From NCBI GenBank assembly GCA_023627715.1, contig JAMAHW010000049.1:124001-188000 (forward strand): a stretch of DNA of 64,000 nucleotides, written 5' to 3'. A model generated the notes under the pieces. It saw nothing but the letters and a program-made list of their open reading frames with translations, ran no database searches and had not been told where the DNA came from. Made by a program: the position numbers and the translations under genes. Source of the stretch: Periconia sp. R9002 (taxonomy: Eukaryota; Ascomycota; Dothideomycetes; Pleosporales; Periconiaceae). Shown one piece after another: positions 31,555 through 43,049 of this stretch; within the stretch, counting starts at the first letter, position 1, and each line of letters opens with the position of its first letter.

Positions 31555-33299
31555 TTAGTAAATATAAATAAAGTCCTCGTTCTTCAAATCCGTCACATCA
31601 TCGAACGCCTTGTCGCCCACGCCCGCGTTATCCGCACCCTCCTCGGCCGAAACCTCCTTCGTCTCCATACTCAGATCCACAATGACGGCTGACTTGCCCA
31701 GCCGCTCGCGCTCCGCCGCGTGTTTGCGGTTCAGCAGCGTGAGGTAGCACACCGCGGCGCAGACGAACACGATGACGGCGATGAAGAGGCCCAGGTTGGC
31801 GCGCAGGCCTCTGCGGTAGTAGGGCTTTTCTGCGGGTTTGAAGAGTAAAGGACCCACGATGTTTCCTACGCTGGCGCCGACGAAGAGGATGGATGTGGTG
31901 ACTTTTCGCTTTGTGTCGCCGCCCGTGTTCTGGCCTGACCAGGAGTAGATGAGGGGGGAGATGCCCGGGTAGAAACTCGTCATGTAGTAGCCGAATAAGA
32001 GGACGCCTTTGTTTTTGTTCTCGCGCCCGACGACCATGAGGATGACGATGCCGATGATGGGCGGGATGCAGAGGAGGATGAGGACGGGGGCTTTTTTCTT
32101 GAGCTTGGTGGCGAGCCAGGCGCCGCCTAGGGTGGCGATGATTTGCACGGCGCCGAAGGGCATGTTGAAGAGGATGGTGGCGAATTTGCCGAAGCCGAAG
32201 GAGCGGATGATTAGGGGGCCGAAGGTGGTTATGCCGCCGCTGGGGATGCTGTTGATAGCTGTTAGGTTCATGCACTTTTGGTGTGGGTAGGTGTGAGGGA
32301 ATGAGACTTACGAAACGGCTGTCAGCATGCAGAACCAGAGCCATGTCTTGATGTCTAAGAATGCTTCGAGGACGTGGTCCCACTTCCAAACTCGACTGGC
32401 CACACCCATCTGGTTCATCCTCAGCCTTTCCACAGCAACCAGCTTATCGTTGTCTTTAAGGAATCGGGCCTCCATGGGACTATCCGGCATGAAGATGAAA
32501 ACGAAGATGGAGACGACGACTGTAAGAAGACCGCAGAAGAGGAAGATGATTTGGTAGGAGTGAAGGAGGTTAGAATTGATGTGGCCGAGACCATACGACA
32601 AGAGAGACCCGAAGATATTGACGAGGCCCAAGGTGGAGTACCAGAAGGCGTTGCGGTTGGTTTGCTCGCTGCGCTTATACCACATCTGCACGACGGCGAT
32701 AAATGCTGGGGCTGTTCAAATACATTAGCATCATCTTTCACACACCTACAAGAATTGATGGAATAAGGAGACTCACCAACGGCAGACTCGAAAGCACCCA
32801 GCAAGAACCGCGTCGCCATCAAGCCAGCAAAGTTCCGTGTCCCCGCCATACCGCAAAGGATAACGCCCCAAATGAACACCATGGCCCCAATAAACTTCCC
32901 CATCTTGACCTTGACCAACAAGACGGCGACGATGGGCTGCATGACCAGCTGGGCAAAGTACACAATACTCCCCAACCAGCTGTACTGGTCCGAATTCGGA
33001 TCGAGATTGGCATCTTCGATGAGGCCAAACACCGAAGCGTACGAAAGGGTTGTCTTGTCAAGCGATTGAAGGAAGTACACCGAAAGGAGAATGGGGAGAA
33101 TGATAACGTCGATCTTTCGAAGGACGCGACTGTTGTCGGCTGGGGTGACGGTGATGCGTGGGTTTGAACTCAACAGCTCGGCAGCTTTATCTCGCCCCTT
33201 TGCAGACACGACTGGCTTCTGTATATCATCGTGTTGATGAATCTCGTTCTTGCCAATCTCCTCCGTGGCCGTTGTCGTGGGCGCGTCGTCTTTCGCCAT
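31555..33299 (-). CDS. MFS transporter, Dal5/allantoate permease-like (anion:cation symporter family)
   Basis: Plasma-membrane carrier of 538 residues from exons 32777-33299, 32312-32711 and 31555-32248 (introns 65 and 63 nt). The second acceptor was placed at the inner CAG so that LTAVS joins IPSGGITTFGPLII in frame; the outer CAG breaks phase. Family marks: LPILLSVYFLQSLDKTTLSYASVFG in TM1, WLGSIVYFAQLVMQP, ATRFLLGAFESAVAPAF in TM4, MWYKRSEQ, and MPDSPMEARFL before VAVERLRMNQ, typical of Dal5/TNA1-like carriers of small organic anions. It has acidic N- and C-terminal tails. It is divergent from the GH31 glycosidase over 413 bp, suggesting co-regulation and possibly uptake of a sugar-acid or glycoside that the enzyme then cleaves. 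The substrate is unknown. Confidence 0.92.
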
Positions 33300-33712
33300 T
33301 GTTCAATCAAGGCAAGAATCAAAGAAGCACCCACACAATCGCAGAGAGCAATGTAGCGTGCTGAAGAAAGTTACGAAAGACTGCAGCAGGAAGTGTCTCG
33401 CAACGAATTCCACCGAGCAGTGGAGCACTGTGGTCCCGTCATGCAAGGTGGTGGACCATCTTATATGCGTCTTTTCCCCACGGGGACCCCAGAACTAGCC
33501 AACCTTGTTGGTGACTGGCGTCGGCCGTAGTTACCGATGCCCAACGCAGCGCTACCTCGGCTTCGTCGGCGGAATCGGTCGTCGTGGGAAGGTAGGCCGA
33601 AATGTCGCATCATGTTCTGGATATAAAGTCTTCACATCATGATTCATTACGGCATTGGCATATTACTTCTTTTTTTCATGGCAATTGTTTTTGTTGACTA
33701 GTTCGTCCAATC
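33300..33712. promoter_or_regulatory. Shared divergent promoter, Dal5-type transporter and GH31 glycosidase
   Basis: 413 bp between divergent starts. A TATAAAG-like element near 33619 suits the glycosidase side. No gene is seen. Confidence 0.4.
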
Positions 33713-36373
33713 ATGCCTCAGCTAGAGTTCACACCCCAGAACTTCACCCTCGCACCAGAGACTACCGAGTCGACCTCGCAGATTCGACTTTCGTCTTCTC
33801 AAAATAGCGACAACATCAAATATGATTTCTCCTTTGAAGCACTCCGACCAGGTCTTTTCCGCACCACATTCACCACGTCAAAACACTTCCTCCCTTCTCA
33901 CCGTGCAGCCCCCATCCCCTCCAAACAACTAGACGAAGCTTCCATCAAAACCACATCCCCATCCACAACCTCCAAAACCTTCGAAATTGAAGGAGCAAAA
34001 GCCACCGTCGATTGGACCACCGGCCCTCCCCTCATCTCCCTAACCCTCCCGGGTCAAAATGCACCCATCCACTCCGACCTCCCCCACCGTTCCTACGTGA
34101 CAGACGGAACCGGCGTAGCCCACTACACACGCTACAACTTCGGCACCCTCCACGTCGGTCTGGGCGAGAAGCCCGCGCCTATGAACCTTTCAAATCGCCA
34201 CTTCGTCCTTTCCGCAACAGACTGTTTCGGCTACGATGTATACCGCACGGATCCCATGTACAAGCACATCCCCCTCCTCATCAACGCCACACCCGACGGC
34301 GTCGTCGGCGTCTTCTCCACGTCCCACGCGCGCGGGTTCTACAGCGTGGGGTCGGAAATGGATGGTCTGTGGGGCCGCTTCAAGGTGTACCGGCAAGAAC
34401 ATGGTGGGCTGGAAGAGTACCTCCTCCTCGGCCGCACGATCCTAGAGGTAGTCCGTTTATACGCCGATGTCGTTGGCTACCCTCTCCTCGTCCCGCGGTG
34501 GGCGTTTGGCTACATCGCCGGCGGGATGAAGTACTCGATGCTGGACGAACCACGCGCAGCAGACGCCCTCATGGACTTCGCCGCCAAAATCAAACACCAC
34601 GACATCCCGTGCTCGGGATTTCAAATGTCGTCCGGGTACACCGTCGCCGAGACGGAACCCAAGACGCGCAACGTCTTTACATGGAACTACCACCGCTTCC
34701 CGGACCCCAAAGGCTTCATCGACGCATACCACAAAGAAGGCATCCGACTCATCGCGAACGTCAAACCCTACGTCCTCGGCAGCCACCCCGAGTACGACAA
34801 GTTGCGAAAAGCAGGCGCCTTCTTCACCGACCCAACCACGGGCCAATCCGCGGAAGCTCGATTATGGAGCGCGGGGGGCGGCGAGTCGGGCGTGGGCGGC
34901 CACATCGACTTCACGTCCGAAGCTGGGTATAAGTGGTGGTACGAGGGCGTGGCCGAGCTCAAGCGTCTCGGCATCGATTGCATCTGGAACGACAACAACG
35001 AGTACACGATCCCTAACGACTCGTGGAAGTGCGCGCTCAGCGAGAAGGCGGTGGTGCGGGAGGAGCAGCAAGGGCGGGATTTGGGGAATGAAGTCGGTTT
35101 CTGGGGTCGCTCGCTGCATACCGAGCTCATGGGAAGGAGCTCGCATGATGCGTGTGTGGATGTTGAGCCGAAGGAGAGGCCGTTTGTGCTCACGAGGAGT
35201 GCGACGGCGGGGACGCTGCGGTACTGCGCGAGTGCGTGGAGTGGAGATAACGTGACGAGCTGGGACGGCATGAAAGGTGCCAACGCTCTCTCTTTGACCG
35301 CTGGCATGTGTCTCATGCAGGTTGGTACCTCTTATTCATACTTCCAACCCCTTTTCCATGTTGTCAAACACTTGTCGACACTTTCAAACATCCTCATCTA
35401 ACAAACCCCACAGTGCTACGGCCACGACATAGGCGGCTTCGAAGGCCCCCAACCAACCCCCGAACTCCTGGTCCGGTGGTGCCAACAAGGCATCTACTCC
35501 CCGCGCTTCGCCATAAACTGCTTCAAAACCTCCCCCTCCAACAACCGCGTCGGCGACGTCATCGAGCCCTGGATGTACCCCGAAACCACCCCCCTCATCC
35601 GCGACATCATCAAGCGCCGCTACGAACTCATCCCGTACCTCTACTCCCTGGCCCTCGAAAGCCACACCTCCGCCGTCCCACCCCAGCGCTGGACCGGGTG
35701 GGGGTATGAGGCCGATCCTGAGGTTTGGAATAGTAGGACGTTGACGGATGGCGAGGAGCAGTATTGGCTTGGGGATACGCTCCTCGTCGGCGGCGTGTTC
35801 GCACCGGGGAAAGACACTGCGGACGTCTACCTCCCTAAACCCGCACACGACAAGCCGACGCTCCAATTCATGGACGTCAACGCTCCCGAAAACATCTACG
35901 ACGCAGGCCAATGGATCCAAGTCTCCGCCAAATGGGACCAAAGCATCCCCGTCCTCGCCAAAATCGGCGGCGCGATTCCCGTGGGGAGGCCCGAGCAGGT
36001 CCTCTCCGTCGGCGAGACCGTAAACAACGCGAATCTACCGTTGGACGATTACCGCGCCGTCGAAATCTTCCCACCAAAAGGGGGTTCGGAGGAGAGGGAA
36101 TTCGTGAATGTGTGGTACGAGGACGACGGGATTTCGCCGCCGCCGGCGCGGATTTCGCGGTTTGAGGTTAGGTATAGGACGGATGAGGAGAAGGTGTTTG
36201 TGGAGTTTAGGGAGGAGTTGCAGGAGGGGTTTGTGCCGGCGTGGAAGAAGGTAGATGTTGTGCTCCCCCTTGGGGATAAGCGGGGTGTGGTGTTCAACGG
36301 GACGGAGCTTGTGAATTCTACGGTGGATGCAAAGGGGCGGACGAGGTTTGAGGGGAGGGATGTTAGGTCATGA
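33713..36373 (+). CDS. Intracellular glycoside hydrolase family 31 enzyme (alpha-glucosidase/alpha-xylosidase type)
   Basis: Retaining alpha-glycosidase of 855 residues from exons 33713-35320 and 35414-36373. The donor is GTTGGT, slightly unusual; phase 0 joins GMCLMQ to CYGHDIGGFEG, a conserved GH31 block. There is no signal peptide, so the enzyme is cytosolic. The nucleophile is D427 in DCIWNDNNEY, the acid/base D512 in WSGDNVTSWDGM. Domains: N-terminal beta-sandwich (to about 240), barrel (about 245-640, including PRWAFGYIAGGMKYS), then C-terminal beta domains with DTLLVGGVFAPG. The nucleophile block WNDNNEY differs from the WIDMNE of classical secreted alpha-glucosidases, so the substrate may be an imported oligosaccharide or glycoside; specificity is open. 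Convergent with the alpha/beta hydrolase, 114 bp away. Confidence 0.93.
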
Positions 36374-36487
36374 ATTTCTTTTTTTTTTTAAAAAAAACAA
36401 AAACGTCCAAGTCCGAACCGGGACCGGACCACATCGCTCGTTAGAGTTGAATAAATACAAAAAACTCTCACATGTTCCCTCACTCAC

Positions 36488-37465
36488 TCACACCCCCTCA
36501 AACCCCTCCGCAAGCCCCACGACCAACTCGACCAACTTCTCCGGATGCGAAAGCTGCGGTGAATGCCCGCTCTCAATATCCTTGACGATCCACTCGACGC
36601 CCTCGGCCTTCGCGCCATTCACCATCATGTCCTGCACGAAGACCGGGAACCCCGTGTCGTTGACGGTGCGGATGTACGCGACGCGGTTCTTGAAGGCGGG
36701 GCTGTCCCAGGACGCGCGGGGGATGGGGGAATAAAAGGACGTGAGGCCCTGCGCCATGGTTGAGGCGGCGGCGGCGTCGGCGATGGTGGTGGGGACGTCG
36801 GGGTAGAGGGGGGGAATGCGGTCGTCGCAGAAGACTAGGTTTGCGGAGTCCTGTTGGGGGAGGAGAGGGGGGTTAGTGCGGTGTGTGTGTGGGTGGGGTG
36901 GATTTAGAGAAGTGAAAAGGTGGTGGTGGTGTTTGAATGCGTGGGATCCCATCCACCCAAAAAAAAAATGGACAACTCAGAATATCCAACTTGGAATATT
37001 CAAGCCAGGAAATATGGGGGGGTTACTTACATCCGGCCTCAAATAAGGCGGAAACTGCCCCCCGCTCATCGTAAAAATATCCGGTCCCTGATCCCCCTCC
37101 GCCCCCTTACCCAAAATCGCCGCAAAAAAGATTTGTCCCACCACCGCCGTCGTCTTGCCCTCCTTCGCCCGATCTTCCTTCCCCAATCCCAACGCCGCCG
37201 CGCTGCCGGGGATCCCCGCGTACGAGTGCATGATGAGGATCACGTCGTGTTTCTCGTGCTCGAGGATGGGCAGGATCATGCGGTCGCGGATGTACTCCAT
37301 GTCTGCTTTGGTGGTGGCGGTTTTGGACGAGGAGCCGACGGAGGGGAGGAGCGCGGAGTAGGTTGGGTAGCCGGCTTGCTGGAGGAGGTGCGCGAGGTAG
37401 CCGTAGTGCGTGGGGTTTTGGGAGCCGCCGGGGATGATGACGATGAAGGGGCGGGAGGAGGCCAT
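36488..37465 (-). CDS. Alpha/beta hydrolase family protein
   Basis: Cytosolic esterase-like hydrolase of 265 residues from exons 37031-37465 and 36488-36850. The intron is 180 nt, long for this window, but phase 0 and flanked by GTAAGT and CAACAG. It starts MASSRPFIVIIPGG with an NPTHYGYLAHLL oxyanion-side motif. The nucleophile elbow is IMHSYAGIPG with S81, followed by GKTTAVVGQIFFAA. A catalytic His lies near the end in ESGHSPQLSHPEKL. The family (AB hydrolase of the VMHSYGG type) includes lactonases, methyl esterases and polyketide-processing hydrolases. It sits 610 bp from the first cluster O-methyltransferase in the same orientation, so it could be a peripheral cluster member; this is not demonstrable from sequence. 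Confidence 0.85.
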
Positions 37466-38075
37466 TTTTGGGCTTCTTTGAGGGTGTAGAGGGTGTGGAG
37501 TAGAGTGTGTAGTAGAGTGTGGGTTGGTGGTGGGGGAGAGAAGTGTACGTGGTGTTGTAGGTAGGTGAGTTGAAGGTTTGTTCTTTTTATGAGGCGTAGT
37601 TAAAGCACGGTAGGTACGTTTGTGATACCCACCATAACTAGAAGGGTACAAAGGGTATGACGATTGGGTGGAGCATTTGCGACTACCTCAATGGGCACCG
37701 GAGAATGGTTGTGAGACACACATGCAGAGGAGTATTGTTTCGGCCATGTACATGTATGTGCAGTTGAACTATGCCACTGTGGTGGGCCGTCTAGAAAAAG
37801 GCAATCATGCAGCCAAAATTCCAACCCCAGTCAAAATTCAAAGTACATGTATGTATATGTATGTAAGTCTGCATGCAGCTAGAATCCCTGCCTTGTAAAG
37901 TGGAACAAACAGCAGGCCGCGGCATTGTAAAAGATTATTACGCATATTAACTGCGTGCATCGCGCCCGTTTGAACAATCCAAGGTTAGCGCTTACACCCA
38001 AGTAACTTTGCCTTATCCTCGTTTACCTTGCCTTGTTTCTGCCTCACCTCACCACCAATGTTACTCTTTCTCCGG
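37466..38075. other. Intergenic, no gene
   Basis: Promoter side of the hydrolase and 3' flank of the O-methyltransferase. Contains ACATGTATGT-type short repeats near 37745 and 37850 but no supported frame. Confidence 0.4.
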
Positions 38076-39588
38076 TTATGCGGCGCTGTCCCACCCAACT
38101 TCCAAGATGCCCAGCGCCGACCCCTTCGGCTCTTTGACGCTTTGCAGCGAGAACCTGGCGTCGGCTTGGGCCAGCAAATCCCGCCATTCGCCCACGGAAC
38201 GTTCCCGCGCGTTGAAGGCCGCGCACATGTTTAGATCTTCCATTCTGTTTGTGACGTTCAGTATTAGCACATTGGGACGTGTTATACTGTGCAGTAAATA
38301 GGTACTGACCGTTGAAACCGTTCTCTCCACAGCGGAATCGTGCCCGGTTTTGCCAAGCACACATCCTGAATAACAATCCGCGACCCCTTTTTCAGCTTAG
38401 GAATCTGCGCCCGCAAGATGGCAACGCACTGCTTGTCAGGCCAGTTATGCATGATCCAACGGAAATAGATAACGTCCGCCTCGACCGTCTGCGGCGCGAA
38501 CAAATCGTGCGCCATGAACGAGACGCGATCCCGCACTTGCTCCGGGAGATCGGCTTCGGCGTTCTCGACAACTTTCTCCATGTCTTGAACCACGATTTTG
38601 AGGTTGGGGAAGCGTGTGGCTAGTTGGACGGCGATGTGGCCTCGCGCCCCGCCTACGTCGACGACTTGGCCGACTGAGCCCCAGTCGTAGCCGTCGACGA
38701 TGAAGGAAGGGTCGTATTCGGGTCTGGTTGCGAAGAGTTTCATCGAGTTTGCGAAACGCATGGCTCGCGTTGGGTCGCTGCCGATGACGCTGTAGATGGA
38801 TTCGGAGGTGTTGTTTGCTAGCGAAAAGCCCTGAGAGAATGGTAAGGTCAGTGGTGACTTGTTAACACGTACAATGAGAATGAAAAAGAAATAGAAAACA
38901 AAAGTTTGAAATAGTAAAAGAAAAAGCCTTGCGTGTCCAGAAACTTGGTATAGGAAAGCACTCACCGTCTCATTCGTCTCACTGCTCTCCGGCCACTTCT
39001 CCAAAGCATCCACCATCATCACATTCGCAGGCCACATATCCTCCGTCCCCGCTCTCAACCAATCATTTGCAATAGGATTAACCAGCGTCTTCGACGCTTT
39101 CGTATGTGCCACCATATTCGGCTCCGGCTCTTGAAAAATGCGCATCCCAATCGCCGACCTTAGTAGACGCCTCACCATCTGTTCACTAAGTTTCGTCTTG
39201 GCCGCAATATCCCTATATGAAATCATGCCTCCCTCAGGGACAATACTTGCAATGTGGTAGCGGGAGATGGCTTTGAGGCATACTGAGTTGTTGTGCTGTG
39301 TGTTTGTTTATATATCAGCGTGTGAACATTTCTTGTTTTGGGTGGGGTTTAACGCACCCCGCCTTGTTTGTACACCAGGTTCAAAGGCTCGAGGAGCAAT
39401 TCGTGCAGCTCGGCGGTTGCGTCGAGGATCGTGTCTTGGATGTTGGAAGCTTCTTTGGGGAGTTGAAACGGGCCGTTGTCGTCGAAGGAGGGGGGTGGAA
39501 GTCCTTGGCTGGAGAGAAGGGCGACGAGGTTGGCGACTGCTGAGCTGATGTTTTCGGCGAGTTGGGAGATGCGCGGGGGTTGAGACAT
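38076..39588 (-). CDS. SAM-dependent O-methyltransferase (COMT-like), cluster member
   Basis: Methylates a hydroxyl, usually phenolic or enolic, with S-adenosylmethionine. 416 residues from exons 39358-39588, 38966-39295, 38310-38830 and 38076-38244 (introns 62, 135 and 65 nt). The N-terminal dimerisation/winged-helix part (GGMISYRDIAAKTKLSEQMVRRLLRSA) is followed by the SAM site VVDVGGARGHIAVQLA, the acidic VVQDMEKV, the motif FMAHDLFAPQ and the catalytic-His block RWIMHNWPDKQC. LKKGSRIVIQDV and a final FNARERSVGEWRDLL complete the fold. It is transcribed in the same direction as the NRPS-like gene 533 bp upstream. Substrate assignment to the cluster product is inference from position. Confidence 0.92.
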
Positions 39589-40121
39589 GTTGGATTGTTT
39601 CCCTGGGAAAGGAACGAAGTTCGTGGATTGCAGGTAAAATAAATTCTCGGATCTACGAATGCAGATGCATGGGGAAATGGGGTAGTTAAATACCTTTTCG
39701 AATCGGGGAGGTTCCTAAGTGGTTAGTGCAATGTAGTGCTCTGTAGGTATTTTCTACCTCCTACATAGCCCAATCACACGTGCCATTATTTTCTCGCTGG
39801 AATAAGTGCTTAACCAGCAAGAAAGACTTGTAAAAAACAAGATGTGAGCTTTGTGTACTCTGTTTCGATTGATGAGTACGTTATTTTGGAGTTGACTCCT
39901 TAGATTTCACTACGAGGGTCCACGCCGAGTTCACAAATGCTATTCTATCCAAGTCTACGAACAAACTCTCTGCTACTCTATCCAGCTCTCATACCGAATT
40001 CAAATCACAACTCCAGCTATCTCATATTCATAATGGCTCATCAAATGTGGAATATACACGCTAAGAAAAAACAACGCTCTAAAAGCCCCCAAAAAGAAAG
40101 AAAAAGAAAAAGAAAAAACCC
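39589..40121. other. Intergenic within the cluster, no gene
   Basis: AT-rich 533-bp spacer: promoter of the O-methyltransferase and 3' flank of the NRPS-like gene. A purine-rich run (40080-40120) precedes the latter's stop. Confidence 0.4.
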
Positions 40122-43049
40122 TCAAACCCCCCTCCCCCTCAACGCCTCCCCCAACGTCCTCGAAAACCTCTCCACATACTCCGGCCCAATCATCGTATAA
40201 TGCGCCCCTCCAACCTCCCTAAACACCGGCTCTGACGCCGAAAAATCCCTCCACTTACTCAAATGCACATCCACCCACTCCTCCCTCGACGCCGCCGCCT
40301 CCTTCAGCGGAATAGCATGAAATACATCGATCCCCGAAACCCTCCCAGAAGGCTCATACTCGACCGCCATACTTTGCAACCCAAACGCCACATCCGCCCA
40401 CCGCACCAACTCGTGCCTCCCCAACCCCAACTCCTCCAACCTCTCTTGCCTCGCAGCACCAAGCACCTTCTCTAACGCATCCTCGCGCGTTTCGGAACGA
40501 TACGAGTCCTTGTCGATACTCTCTGTGATTTCCTCGGAGATGAGGTCTAGGAAGAGGGAGAGGTGCAGTAAACACATGTTCCAATTCAACTGCCGCATCC
40601 TCGTCTTGATATGCGGCGGCAGATTGAAACTCCCCAAAAACCGCACCGTCCCCAACCCATCCATCGCGTCGAGCTTCTTGGAGACTTCGAACGCGAGCAT
40701 GGTTCCGTAACTGTACCCCGCGATGGCGTAGGGACCGTGGGGTTGTCGCTCGCGGATAGCAGCGACGTACGTGTCGACAGTTTCGGTGATAGAGGCAAAG
40801 CGTTCCTGCCCGGCTTCGAAGCCCCGCGCGCGCAGTGCGTACACGGGACGGTCGTCATCGCGGAGGTGCTGGGCTAGACCTACGAAAACGAGGACTTCGC
40901 CGACCCCCGGGTGGATTAGCCAGAGCGGGGTTTTGGTGCCGGTTGAGCAGAATGTGACGACGGGGTCGTACGGGATGGTTTGGGTAGGGGAGGAGGAGGT
41001 GTGGGATTGGTCGTTGAGTTGGAGGCTTTTTGCGAGGGAGCGTGGTGTGGGGTTTCGCATGAACATGATGATGGGGACTAGGATGCCCAGTCGCGCGTCG
41101 ATGCGGCGTTTGAGGCGCATGAGGTCCATGGACGTGAGACCGAGGTCGAAGATGCGCGTGTCGAGGTTGACCATATCGGCCGTGACGCCGAGGGTTTCGG
41201 CGAAGTCTTGCATTAGGAGGGCTTCTGCGGGTGTGGCGGCTTGAGCGGTTACGGAGAGTTTTTCCTGGTTCTGCTTTTGGATGGTTTCGAGGGTTTGGCG
41301 GTGGCGGAGGACGTCTTCGGTGAAGAAGCCGTCTTGGAATAAGGTCGTCATTTTCGCGCGGGAGATTTTGCCTAGGGCGGAGACGGGGAGGATTGAGATT
41401 GAGCTTTCTTGGAGGGAGAAGACTAAGGGTCGTGATCCTGTGCTAAGGATACAGGCTTCGCCTATGAGTTCTTCGACCTGAAGCATCTCTTCGGCGTCCA
41501 TGGAACCCTCTTTTTGCGTATAGGCGACGGTGACTTGTTCTGTATGTACGGCTCTTGAGGGGAAGATAATGACGCGTCCGACGTAGGCATTCACGGCTCT
41601 TTCGACGGAGGTCTGGATATCCGACGATGCGAACTTGACGCCGTTGATGTTGATGACATCTTTGACGCGGCCGATCAAGTGCAAGTCACCCTCCGAGTCA
41701 ATCATCGCTTGGTCTCCGGTGCGGAACCAGCCATCAGGGGTAAATGCTTCTTTCGTAGCTTCGGGGTTTCTGAAGTAGCTTTTGAAAACGACGTCCCCGC
41801 GTACCTCTAGGTCTCCCGGCTCGTGTGGTGCAGCTATCGCTGTGGAGTCACCGCCATCTGGAGTAACAGTGACGCGCATCTCGATCCCCCGCATACACTT
41901 CCCGAGTGACGCTACAGAGCGGCTCTTTGCGATGTCGGAGTACGGACACTCGAGATTGAAGATAGCCCCTGCACACGTCTCGGTCATTCCGAAGCCAGTG
42001 GTGATGACGTTCCGAGGGGCTCCGAATCGTTCGAAAACGGTGGCAGCGGCGAGGCACGTCTTCACGTCGTTGAGCTCGCCTCCAGAGGCTACGACGGTTA
42101 GACTGGACAGATCCCACCCTGCGGGCTCGGGCGATTCCTCTATCGTCGATGCCAACTTTGCGAGGAAGAAATTGGGGGCAAAAGAGCGCGATACACGGTG
42201 CTGACTCAACAGGTCAAGGAATAGCTTCGGTGTAGATACGACAGCAGCGGCGGGGACGTGGACTTGGTCGACTCCTAACCACATGGCTTGCAAATGAATC
42301 TCTACGAGGCTGGCGACGTGGTCGAGACCGATCCAGTTCAGGAATGCGTGTCCCTCTGGTAGTTGACGAACCGAAGCCTTGCCTTGTACGGCCGCGAGAA
42401 CTTGCTTATGCGTCAGGCATACAGCCTTTGGGTTGCCGGTACTTCCCGACGTTAACATCAGCATTGCGAGAGAAGCCGAGGCCGCATTGGTGCTGAATTG
42501 GTTGCTTTCTTCGGGCCCTGTGGGTTGCAGAACTTCGACATTGGGGCTATCTGCTCGAATACGCCTCGATGTCATGGATTCGATGGGTTCAACCTGAAAC
42601 GTGTGATTTCCATCAAACAGAGGTATTTTGTCTTCTCTGGTAAAGCAGATGGGCGAGTCCAGGAGTTTGGATAGTCCCTCGAGATACCTGTGTCGATGCT
42701 CATCCACGTGGCTTAATGGCGAGGAAAGAACGGGCAGCCCGTTGGCGAGTATCACGGACCAGAACCAAACAATCGTGTCCCATTGATCTTCTAGATGTAG
42801 GAGGACTGGGTCTCTGCTTTTGAATTTCGGTAGAGAACGGATGATTTCGCTGTTTTTTTGGGCGAGGTCATACAATGTGCTATAGGATGTTTCTTGCGGG
42901 GTCGAAAGCCGGTCCAGGGAATACATGATCATGCCTTTCGGCAGACCTGTCCTGGCTCTCTCGATCAGAACATCTTGGAGTGTGGAGAAGCGTTCTGTTT
43001 GTTTGGACGTTTCAGAGCTGAGTCCACTCATGCTCACGGAGTGGTCCAT
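40122..43049 (-). CDS. NRPS-like A-T-TE synthetase, arylpyruvate-dimerising quinone/furanone synthetase type
   Basis: Cluster backbone enzyme, a single 975-residue exon with no condensation domain. Adenylation domain about 25-570: A3 LMLTSGSTGNPKAV (197-210), the LNWIGLDHVASLVEIH block (237-252) in place of an amino-acid A4, A5 TTGFGMTETCAG, A7 GWFRTGDQ, A8 GRVKDVININGVKF and A10 Lys562 in GKISRAK. Thiolation domain with phosphopantetheine Ser640 in DLGLTSMD. Thioesterase with Ser780 in GYSYG and His950 in GGAHYTM. GEVLVFVGLAQHL and LGSFNLPPHIKTRM in the TE strongly recall TdiA, MicA, BtyA and atromentin synthetases, which activate indole-, phenyl- or 4-hydroxyphenylpyruvate and condense two copies. 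The substrate cannot be read without alignment to characterised A-domain codes. The second in-frame ATG (residue 7) is an alternative start. Shares a 1.3-kb divergent promoter with the second O-methyltransferase. Confidence 0.95.
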   Translation of the reverse strand: MDHSVSMSGLSSETSKQTERFSTLQDVLIERARTGLPKGMIMYSLDRLSTPQETSYSTLYDLAQKNSEIIRSLPKFKSRDPVLLHLEDQWDTIVWFWSVILANGLPVLSSPLSHVDEHRHRYLEGLSKLLDSPICFTREDKIPLFDGNHTFQVEPIESMTSRRIRADSPNVEVLQPTGPEESNQFSTNAASASLAMLMLTSGSTGNPKAVCLTHKQVLAAVQGKASVRQLPEGHAFLNWIGLDHVASLVEIHLQAMWLGVDQVHVPAAAVVSTPKLFLDLLSQHRVSRSFAPNFFLAKLASTIEESPEPAGWDLSSLTVVASGGELNDVKTCLAAATVFERFGAPRNVITTGFGMTETCAGAIFNLECPYSDIAKSRSVASLGKCMRGIEMRVTVTPDGGDSTAIAAPHEPGDLEVRGDVVFKSYFRNPEATKEAFTPDGWFRTGDQAMIDSEGDLHLIGRVKDVININGVKFASSDIQTSVERAVNAYVGRVIIFPSRAVHTEQVTVAYTQKEGSMDAEEMLQVEELIGEACILSTGSRPLVFSLQESSISILPVSALGKISRAKMTTLFQDGFFTEDVLRHRQTLETIQKQNQEKLSVTAQAATPAEALLMQDFAETLGVTADMVNLDTRIFDLGLTSMDLMRLKRRIDARLGILVPIIMFMRNPTPRSLAKSLQLNDQSHTSSSPTQTIPYDPVVTFCSTGTKTPLWLIHPGVGEVLVFVGLAQHLRDDDRPVYALRARGFEAGQERFASITETVDTYVAAIRERQPHGPYAIAGYSYGTMLAFEVSKKLDAMDGLGTVRFLGSFNLPPHIKTRMRQLNWNMCLLHLSLFLDLISEEITESIDKDSYRSETREDALEKVLGAARQERLEELGLGRHELVRWADVAFGLQSMAVEYEPSGRVSGIDVFHAIPLKEAAASREEWVDVHLSKWRDFSASEPVFREVGGAHYTMIGPEYVERFSRTLGEALRGRGV

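Noticed and set aside
34012..34932. 306-residue overlapping frame inside the GH31 gene
   Set aside because: Arg/Pro/His-rich composition typical of a shifted frame; the GH31 frame holds all catalytic motifs.
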